NCBI GenBank assembly: GCA_951230915.1
Contig: OX579634.1
Span: 51,907,570-51,971,569, forward strand
DNA length: 64,000 nucleotides
Source of the DNA: Antitrichia curtipendula
Lineage: Eukaryota; Streptophyta; Bryopsida; Hypnales; Leucodontaceae
Reading direction: 5' to 3'
A program made the position numbers and the translations under genes. The notes beneath the pieces are model-generated. The model saw only the letters and a list, made by a program, of their open reading frames with translations. It was not told the origin of the DNA and made no database searches. This document shows, in pieces, positions 55,012 to 64,000 of this stretch. Each line of letters opens with the position of its first letter. The stretch's first letter is position 1.

Positions 55012-57118
55012 GGTGCATAATTTTGTCATCCACTTTGAACTACTTATAAGTACTATGTTTTAAACCAAGTCTAACTTGATATATATGGATATATCATATA
55101 TTAACTTCATCACTTTGTGCATATATTTGTTGAGACATTTTATATATGTACCAATTTCAGAAATACTAATTTATGTGTGAACAGCTATGATTTTGTATAC
55201 AAATAATGCAATTGCATCATTTTTTATATAAAAACAAGCATCTACATTTTGAATCTAAATGTTCACTCATTTTGTCCAAAAAATGTAAAAATACCTCAAC
55301 ATTAATTTATTTTAGATTTTAATTTTATGGTGTACTCCTAGTGTTAATTAAAATAATCATTTTAATAAGTCCTAATGTTTGATTGAAATTCAAAAAGTGC
55401 TTTGCATAGGGTTTCAAAAAAAGTAAATTATTAGATTGTAATGATTCCTATTGACAGGCTATTTTGTAGCAACCTTGTATCTAAAGTACCAATTAGAAGC
55501 AAATAGGTTATATATTTTTTTAAACACAAGACAATGAAGAGATGAGTCCAATTTATTTATCAAGCATGTAAGAAAATCAATTAACAAGGCCATCAAAAGC
55601 CTATTTGGAGTATAATTATGAAAAATAAAAAAATAAAAATGGAAATAGATATTCAAGTATCAAATCCAAGATCATACAAAAGGTTATTAGGTAACATTGT
55701 AATTCAAATGGTTGAGAAAGAGCTTGGGAAGATTCTCAAAGGAAGTTTGGAACTCTTTCGGAAGGAAATGATTTTCAATTGCAACCAACACAACAATAAT
55801 GGTTGACAAGAGAGTGGCTATGGTATGAGGGTGAAGTAAAGTAGTCATTGGCACCATTTGAATTGTTTACATAGCAAACATTCGTGAATAAAAACACATA
55901 TAGGATGTGGGTCCAAGAGACATGATATGAAATAGTTATTTATTTCCAACCGTTGCATCTTTGTACATATTTTTTGAATTATAGGATGAAATTGAAACTA
56001 TAAAAATTTCAATTCTATTTTCAAGTATCTCACATCTTTATACATTATTCTTTCATATTCTAAATAAACATATTAAACTTGAATTGGGGAGTGTTAGTAT
56101 ATGAGTAGAATCAATGAGCCTAAAAGTCTATATTATAGACAACTTTTATGGTTATAAGTGTATATTATAAGTACCTATGTAAGAGACTCTTTCCATGTTA
56201 TATTGTACCTATATTATAAACACCTTCAAATGGTTTTAAATACATACCTACAATTAAGTTCAAAGCTTCTAAGCTCACATCTCTACGCTCACGTGCTAGC
56301 ATCATTGCTTTCCACTACAATGATGCTAATGTGTAAGTATGAAAATGTGAGCCTTGAGCATATGTATAGGTAGAAATTATGCAATCATTGAAGGTGTTTA
56401 TAATATAAACACCTATAGCACAAGTATCTGTAACATGATTATACTATAGTCATGGAAGGTTTCTATAATATAGACACGTATAACATAAGTGTATAGTCTT
56501 CTAGGCTCATGGGCTCACACTACTAGGCTCATATAATAGAAAACCTCCTTTTCACTAAACAATTTTTCAATAATGAATATGAAATATTTTTAGTCTCCAC
56601 TTATTTTTTTAAAATAGATTTTTTCACAAATTGTAGGAATTTAACTTTTTCTAATAACTAAAGAATTTGAAAGATGAAACTTACCACTTGAAAAGACTGA
56701 ATTAATAAATTTTATTTTTGAAATTCAAGCATAGTTGTCTTGCAACTAATAAGGATTTAAACTCTAAATTCAAGAAGATATATTTAACAAGTTAAATACA
56801 AATTAAAATTCCTAGGCTTGTATCTATTCCAAGAAATAAAAATAACTTTTTTGACATTGTTTCATGAAAAATAATTTTTGTAGAAATTATGCATATTCAA
56901 TCTATAATCAATTTAAAAATTTTGCTTAAAATTTTTATTGAAAATTATTGGTTAGCATAGTACTATAGTAGTGAGTCCAATCACATGGACATGATTGGTC
57001 TCTAAATTGTATTTTACAACTTTTGTTTAAAAGCCTTCTATATATAAGTATTGTAAGTTTCATTTTAAAATACATCTTTACAATTTTGGAAATATGAACT
57101 ACCTCTAGTTCCTATTCA
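55012..57118. other. AT-rich stretch, no supported gene
   Basis: A possible LTR start (GAATTGGGGAGTGTTAGTAT, near 56080) resembles a purine tract plus copia LTR terminus, but no second LTR or coding region supports it. The 56.87-57.12 kb part resembles 28.1-28.35 kb. Confidence 0.35.
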
Positions 57119-57122
57119 TTAA

Positions 57123-57424
57123 CTCCTCAAGGCCTACCAACTTCTTGAGAATAGTAGTTGTAAATGAGACGTCCCATTTTGATATTTTTTTTAAACTTGT
57201 ATGTGCTAAAGATTTTTAATTTTAACCGTACAAAAATAGACTACACTTCTTATATTGAAATTTTGAAAATCTAAAAATGCAAAAAGTATGCATGCAAGAA
57301 ACATAGATCTTGTTAGTTTACAAGATCTTATATTACAAAATATTGAGATTTGTTTCATCGTACTAAGAATTTGCCATTGAAATTTTGAGGAGGAAACATT
57401 CTATTTTCCTAGTCCTTGAGGAGG
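57123..57424. mobile_element. Candidate TTAA-flanked MITE, 302 bp
   Basis: TTAA at 57119-57122 and 57425-57428. Ends are CTCCTCAAGGCCTA and the inverse TAGTCCTTGAGGAGG. It has no coding capacity. TTAA targets point to a piggyBac-like or similar family. Confidence 0.5.
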
Positions 57425-57428
57425 TTAA

Positions 57429-58838
57429 GGGATTAAAGATGATTGAAAGAACATTTGTTTTTGTTGCATTAAAGGGAAATATTGTAATGATAAAATATTA
57501 TTTGTGATTTTTTGGAATTAAAAAATAAAAATAATTAAAGTATTAGAAATCATATACCCAATAAATTCAACTTGTTGGGCAACAAATGCTCTAAAAGTTA
57601 TACACAAAAATAAAAAAATGAAAATTTTATGGAAATGAAATTTTTATTTTTGTAATTTTGATAAATAGTATAATGATTCAAATGCTAAAAGAAAATTGGA
57701 GATTGTTTCTAACTTAGAAGGACTTCTATTCAACAAATTGAATCTTGAAATGACTACATTCTATGATCCCTTCACTAATACAAAAGAAGGGCACTTTGGC
57801 ATGTGCAAAACAATGATTTTTCTATTAAATTTTTTTTTGATAGTTTGTATCAGCCTTAAAGATGGCCTTAGGTTCCAATTCTTAGATTCAAATTTTGGGG
57901 GGTTGGAAATTGAATTGAAATCCCACAAATTGATGACTGTGGCATCCAATTGAGGAATGTTCATAAATAATAATAAAAATTTGAAAATATATAAAAACTA
58001 ATAAAAATTTGAAATAGTCATCATGAGTACCTTGACTATAAATCTTGAGACTTTTGTAATTATAATGCAAAAGTTTTAACAAACAAGTACAGTTGTCCTA
58101 AGATATGTGACATGATATACTGTTAGAAGAGATCTGAGGCTTTTGGAAGACTGTTTTAGCTTGGTTCCCATCTTTGCTCTCCTAAAATATTCCTAAGTTT
58201 CCACTTACTAAATTCTTTGTGGAAAACTCAAGAATGCATCTCAAAACTGTTGATGATTAGTAGGTTGGTGGTCTAGGTTTGCTATGTTGTTTCTAAACTA
58301 CTAGTTAAATAAAGTTTGGCACTTTAAAATATTACTTATCAAAAATCAATTTTAAATTCAAATTTAACAACCATGAAAATTAGCTTCAAGAGCTTCTTAT
58401 TGAAAAGTTTTGAGTAGCAAAGACAAGATCTTTATACAAGTGGGATAATAGTAGGTAAAACAACACATGTGGGATATATAAATTAGGATTAGTAGGATCT
58501 CAACCACCTATATATTTAACTCAAAAACAAAAAAATTGGTTCAAAGTGAAATTCTGGACTTCATTTAGGTATAGTAGAATAATTTTTTTTTAGAAAACTT
58601 TGAATAAAAAAAAGTTGAAAAATCAATTCGAGTTTCATTTCCAAGAATCCATTTTAGATTTATAGCCTCAAATAAAAAGTTATGGATAAATTTAGAGAAG
58701 ATGATTGAAAATATAAACTAAAAAATGTCCCAACCCTATTTTGAATTTTGTCCACAACTTTTGATTGAAAACTTTGAACAATACCAATTTTTTAACATCT
58801 TCTATAAATATGTAGCACTGTATGTTTGAGTAGTCCAA

Positions 58839-58845
<7 letters not shown>
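57429..58845. other. AT-rich stretch, no supported gene
   Basis: An 85-codon frame at 57696-57953 has a hydrophobic middle (MIFLLNFFLIVCIS) but nothing recognised. Otherwise only short frames. Confidence 0.4.

Positions 58846-58875
<30 letters not shown>
58846..58875. repeat. (TA)n microsatellite, about 15 units
   Basis: Uninterrupted TA dinucleotides followed by an AT-only tail to about 58905. Confidence 0.95.
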
Positions 58876-58881
<6 letters not shown>

Positions 58882-58905
58882 TATTATATATTATAATATT
58901 TTTAT

Positions 58906-61371
58906 GTGTGAGAAATCTTCTAGTTGCTAACAAATAAGGTATTCTCACCTTTTAGCAACCCCAACTATTAGCACCCACTGGAATAGAATTCTTCACAACC
59001 TCTCATTTACCCAAATATGAGAGTATTTTCTTGAATGGAAGTTGAGTCTTTTATAAGAACCAATGGAAGTTATTTGAAGCAACCAATGAGAATTGAGGCA
59101 AGATGTACTTCAAGGATGTCTAGTTCAATAGTACATGTTCCTACGACTTCAACTTTGGAAAAACACAGTATGTTCACATCAAACTCTACAAATTCTCAAA
59201 CCAGTAGCATTCGATTTTGCTTTCCTATGCTAACATCGTGATGTGCTATTTTCCCCGAATTGTGTTCTGGATTGCTCGTTTGGAAAAGAAGTGCCTGCTC
59301 ATGTAGAGGTTCCTATGTAGCTCGCTGGCGAAGCCCTCGATGACTGGACCCCCGATACCCCGGATCTCCCGAAATGGACGGAGGGCGAGGAACGAAATTC
59401 AAACGTGGGCACTCAGAGCACTCAGAAGAATGACGGAGGCGGATTCCCAGCTTCAGGGGACACCGGCGCAACGAAGAAGTTGGAGATGCTCCAGAGCCCA
59501 GACTTCCAGCGCCGTCCGGTGGGAGGTCAACCGGGCAGCCAAACGGAGAACCACAGAAGCAGCAGCCCACTGGTGTCGAGTGTCGACGGCAGCCCACTGC
59601 CCACATCGAGAAAAAAGAGAAACGGGCAGACAGGCACGGGACTGGACTACTGGAGCAGGCCCAACTGAACTGCTGATAGTGCTGAAGTCAGTCTCAGGCA
59701 GGCAGGCAGCCAGGCAGGCAGCGCTTGCTCCGCTAAAAGTGATTATTACTGAGGGAGAGAGACTGCCCATCAATGCGCCTGGTACGGCACACACGCACAC
59801 GACAAGTGCATGAACCGACAGAGGCCAGGATGGACGAAGGAAAGCGCTTGAGCCCCCCATTGGCCAGAAGCAGATGATTCCGCAGTGCCATTTGTCTGCT
59901 GCCAGCAGTCCAGCAGCCCCCACCCATCCCGAGTCTTTTATTAGGCGCCCCAAAACTATTTGACTTTCCGGACCGACAGGTCGCATGCAACACGCCAGCA
60001 GCCAGCCAGCGCCGCTTTGAATTGGCCCGCCCCAGATAGACCAGAGCTCCGCAGTCCGCCGTGTCTGCCTCTGTCCACATGGAAAAGTGCATTCACTTGC
60101 CTCCGTCTGCCTTCGTCGCCCCGGCCCGCTTCCCTTCCCTTCATCAAATCCTATTCTGCTCCCTCATTTGAGTTCACTGGCTTACTCGATCATTTGCTGC
60201 CGCAGCATCTCCCTCGGCCATGAAGGTGCTAGTCCCAGTTCTAGTTCCAGCTCCACAAGTCGATGCCTCCAATGACATCTTTCGCCAGACTCGAGGCTTT
60301 CAGCTCTAGACTTTCATGAGAGACTCACAGATCCCACAACCAAATACTACTCGGGAAATTGTAATACATTTGAAACACCGAATTGGTGGCAGGAAACATC
60401 CCACACTGGGTACAGCTTCACAACAATTATCGTCTGAAACCGAGCCTTCACTTCCTACAATTTACAAGGAATCTGATAACAAAGATGACAACACATCTAT
60501 GTTCAAGTGCAACACAAAAGCAAACAGATCAGGGTAGTCCAGATGAAGCTGAAGCGGCCAAAGGCGATAATGAATCGAACCAACAGGGGTAAGAAATTTT
60601 ATAAAAAAATGAGTAACCAAAATTGTACCCACCAGAACATGCAAGAACCCTGTTTCAATCAATATGATTTCTCAAGGCTGACAAGGCATGTCAGAAAGCA
60701 GGTTATGATGCCAGGGACAGAGACTGAACAAAGCACCACGAAGCCTACAAGGTGCACAGAGCAACACGACAGCTGTTATTTCAGGGCTTAAGGCCAATGA
60801 ATCTAACAAACTTGACACTACATAGACTATCTACAATGAGAAAAGCGCACTTAAGTCCTCTTTGCAACGACGAAGAAATGCTGAAAGCTGCTTCGAACCA
60901 ATCCAAGGGCGAATACCTGACCCTCCTTTCACTCGATCGACAGAACGGTTGCCAATGCTGACATTCAAGAAATATCACCAGATCATCATCGCGGGAGAGA
61001 AATGAACTCAGGAAAGGGAAGAGACTAGAGACTAGTGACTACAGTCTAGGCACAGAAAGAGGGGAGAAGAAAGTAGTGGCCACCTACACGATCCAACCCC
61101 TTGCACCACTTTACAGGTCGCAACAGCCCTCAAAGTTTGCCCTCCAAGGCCCAGCCACAACAAGCAGGCCCAACCTCGACCTTATTCACACCGATGTCAC
61201 AGCCAAAACCAAGCGTTTTGACCCCACCCAATAAGGTGCGTGCAGGCTAGCCTCCCCGGATCAGTCCCACCGGTTTCCATCAAGCAAGGCAAGGCGATCC
61301 CTTGAGCTCGGGAAAAGAGAGATGGAGAGAGAGAAAAAGAGACAGACACAGAGGGACGGAGAGAGTCCCTC
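58906..61371. other. Transition to GC-rich DNA; 3' flank of the CCCH gene
   Basis: From about 59240 GC content rises sharply. Several overlapping frames exist on both strands at 59.3-60.2 kb, without recognisable domains and with conflicting phases, so I call none. The DNA at 60.4-61.37 kb is probably the 3' untranslated region and flank of the minus-strand CCCH gene. Confidence 0.45.
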
Positions 61372-63670
61372 CTAGCTTTTACCACCACTATCCCCCGAGG
61401 CATTGCTGGACACACCAGCGCCGCCGCCCGCACCCACTCCCACTCCACCACCCGCAGCAGAAGCGTTGCCCGCTGCGGAGGAGCTACCAATCGCCGAATC
61501 CAGGCTACCTCGCATCATCCGCGGGTGCCCGCTCAGCCCATCCCCGTAGGAAACCGCCTCCAGGGACCCCGACCCTTCTAGCGGAGCATCCGACGACGAC
61601 GACGGCGCCAGCGTCGTCGGCGACGAACCGATCGGGTACGGAGCCACAGGCATGTCCGACAGGGACGAGGCGGAGGGGCTGTAAGTCAAGCCGCCTACTA
61701 AGGGATGATCGAATTTGCAAGTGGGGCCGAATTTGCAGATCCCATACCGCGTGTAGAATGAGCAAGGAGGAGCTCCCTGCAATTCACCACACCCATCCCA
61801 CCAGCGTCAAACTTCCACAACCCCAGCGGCAGCCCCAGCAGCACTGAATCCTCTTCTTCACCAAAGCAGCTAGCCAGCGCATCATCGCAGTCCACACAAT
61901 GCAGCATTCCACTTCCAAGCAAGCAGGGAAGAAGGCGCGCCACTTACAGGGCGCAGAGGAAGGCCGATGGGGCTCAAATGGCACGTCGGCGAAGGCGTCG
62001 CTCGATCCTTGGGGTGGTGGTATCTGCACGTCGTGCCGAACTTGCAGTCCCCAGTTTTCATGTAGTACTGGCACTCCGGTTGCCCGGGCCGCTCAGGAAA
62101 CAGCGTGTCCTTCTGGCCCCCGAGAGACTGGGTCTGGTGAGCCGGGACACCCATCGCCGACGAACCCTGCATGTACGGCGCATAGCTCGACATCTGCTCT
62201 CCCTGCGGCGCGCCTCCATACACGTACCCATGCTGCTGGCCTTCTGGCGGCCCTACTGGTCCTTGCTGTACCATGCCACACACCCGCCACTGTCAGCGCT
62301 CCGCAAACACGTAGGTGTGCATGAACACATCCACTCCTCCTACCTCGATTAGACTGCACGATGACAGTCTTCTACTCTCATCGGCACGTAATCCTGTCCA
62401 CTGGGTACACAGGTCCGCTGGTCCGTCCCATCAGGCTCGAGCTCGTCGCTCGCTCGTCCCATCTCAATAAACACTCAGTTTGGCAACAATACAATACATT
62501 CATTCATTCATTCATTCATTCATTATACTGAACAAGCACAGCCCGCGACAGGGTACAAACACTGTTCCACCCAATTAGTACCGCCTATCCCGTCACTCCA
62601 GCTGTCGTTTCCAACTTCTAACAGCGACCCCTCCGTGATCAAAATTTAGCGAAGTGGAGATGATTGGTGAAACGACGAATTCGTTAAACGGATAGTTGGC
62701 AATAATCTGGTCAACCCGTCGAAGTTATACGAGTCGACAAAGTGCCTGCCTCCCAAAGACAGGCAGCCCCAGTCATCACGCCACCTCGAGGAGAATCTGA
62801 TCACGACATCCGGAGCACAATGCTGGAACTACGGTCCCTACAGAACCTGCTCACATGCAGCCCCCTGCGAACGGACCAGCAGAACACGCCTCGCAACCAC
62901 GGCCAACTGCAATCCAAAACCCTCCCTCTCCCTTCCACCCTACCTCCACTCCAATGTCACATCGACCCACTTACTTGGTACGTGTTCCATCCGGGCATCG
63001 ACATTAGGCCCTGCGGTAATGGGATCACTGGACCATAACTCGAAGGGCCCTGGAGTCGAGGAGGCAGATAAGGAGATCTCTGCATAGGCCATGAAGGAAC
63101 TCCCGCTGGATAGGCTTGAGGGGCTGCAGCAGAAGATGGACCACCGCCACCACTCGTGTACTGTGGCAGCGACATCAGCGCCCCCACGGTCGCAGGCTGT
63201 GGATGATGGAATTTACAGGTTACTCCATACTTGCACGACCCTGTCCGCATGTAATACGCACACTCCTTCTCCCCCTACACCAATGCGATATTCATACAAC
63301 GACATGGCTCTTAGTAAAGGATCGGCCCTTCCTTCCAGGCTTCCCTTCTCTCAGCAATTCCACCCATACAATTCCAACTCATACGCCTTCCACATGTTCT
63401 CAGCATTTCTAGCCTACGCAATGCCCAACCCTCAATCAAGCCCACGGTACGACTCAAGCAGGTCAAGTGCAGACACACAGCATCCAGAACGTAAGCGAAT
63501 GCGGCCAGCCCACCCAGCAAAAAATCTCATTTAGTTTTAGGGCTTCCAACCTGTCTCAATGGAAGACCTAACACATTCAAATGTACACGACCGGTGGATC
63601 CAGCTTTCTCTCGGGGATGATGGTACTTGCACGTCGCTCCGAACTTGCAGGTCCCCGTCTTCAAATAATA
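61372..63670 (-). CDS. ZFN-like CCCH zinc-finger protein, 3' four exons (5' end beyond window)
   Basis: Exons 63670-63551, 63274-62975, 62265-61948 and 61776-61372 all join in phase 0 with GT/AG borders (for example CAA|GTAAGT, CCT|GTAAGT, TTGCAG|GGA). Four C-x8-C-x5-C-x3-H fingers are visible: [19 protein letters not shown] (its first Cys in the preceding exon), [40 protein letters not shown] and [20 protein letters not shown]. Plant ZFN1-type proteins have five; the first is expected upstream, outside the window. Such proteins bind RNA or DNA and act in the nucleus or cytoplasm. The linker LGLPLRQ and the Pro/Gly-rich spacer between fingers three and four are typical. The C-terminus is Ser/Gly-rich. 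This is the only clearly intact host gene here. Confidence 0.92.
62497..62523. repeat. (ATTC)n microsatellite in a CCCH gene intron
   Basis: About seven ATTC units in the intron between exons 62975 and 62265. Confidence 0.9.
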
Positions 63671-64000
63671 CTGAACACATCGCACAACAATACACCACTG
63701 TCAATGACCGCCTTCCTCCATTCCTTCGCCGCGGCAGCGTCCCCACGGCGACAAAGGGACCCGCCTGCTGATCGCCGAATTCCGCATCACCCACCGACCC
63801 AACCACCCTAGTTACTGCACTGACCCGTGAGGAAAACCGCGCAGACTCGGCATCGGAACCTCTATTCAATTGCTGCAAAGGACCGCACTTCAAAATCGAG
63901 GAGCTCAATTCTCAGCATATGACGCACGGGAGGCAATCAGGACATGGCGCCCATTCACGAGCCATGGCTCAGTCGCGGGCGGGTACCCTAGGCTTCTTCT

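Noticed and set aside
56080..56530. Solo copia LTR
   Set aside because: A plausible TGTTAG start after a purine tract, but no matching end, target duplication or second copy seen.
59313..60275. Genes in the GC-rich 59.3-60.3 kb stretch
   Set aside because: Overlapping frames on both strands reflect high GC; no domain, splice pattern or start supports one.

Overview
The window is repeat-dense nuclear DNA from a land plant. Evidence for this: a plant-type ZFN-like CCCH zinc-finger gene at the right edge, a decayed copy of the plastid gene ycf4, Ty1/copia elements whose primer binding site fits plant initiator tRNA-Met, and a DUF659-type hAT transposase. The gene-poor layout, the two DUF7869-like genes and the ycf4 residues lean towards a seedless plant (bryophyte or lycophyte), but this is tentative. 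Only the CCCH gene looks like an ordinary intact host gene.

Left third (1-26.5 kb) is a stack of nested transposons. A DUF7869-like putative transposase pseudogene (minus strand, 1-2661) and a field of 19-bp palindromes (consensus TATCYTCGASTCGARGATA) are split by a CACTA-type element (3068-25108). That element was invaded by a 5' half of a copia element (3538-6694, minus strand) and by a giant hAT element (7784-24608; 16,825 bp; ends CAGGGTTGAC / GTCAATCCTG; perfect 8-bp target duplication AATATAAC). The giant hAT carries its own transposase (12876-16190, open throughout), a coiled-coil/RING gene, a protein-kinase-like gene, and two related genes of unknown function that face inward from its two ends. 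Arrays rich in GTCCG/CGGAC sit just upstream of TATA boxes of several of these genes. A 454-bp non-autonomous hAT (23442-23895) has in turn inserted in one of the end genes.

The middle (26.5-35.5 kb) is AT-rich: degenerate TTTAGGG DNA, a TTAA-flanked candidate element, a ~77-bp tandem array and the ycf4 insertion (30370-30960).

The 35.5-51.4 kb block appears to be a second member of the palindrome family. It holds a two-exon gene with an INGQHS motif (ParB/DGQHR-like, tentative), an FCP1-type HAD phosphatase pseudogene, an unidentified ORF and a second, heavily decayed DUF7869-like gene, with about 15 palindromes in its promoter regions and intron. A nearly complete copia element (38475-44042) interrupts it. 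I think this family and the giant hAT are the most likely undescribed systems here: two unrelated classes of large cargo-carrying DNA transposon, each with its own short motif repeated at its genes.

From 51.4 to 59 kb there is AT-rich DNA with a trypsin-fold pseudoprotease gene (53626-55011, nucleophile position Asn). From about 59.2 kb the DNA becomes GC-rich and ends in the CCCH gene (minus strand, four phase-0 exons; its 5' end lies beyond the window).
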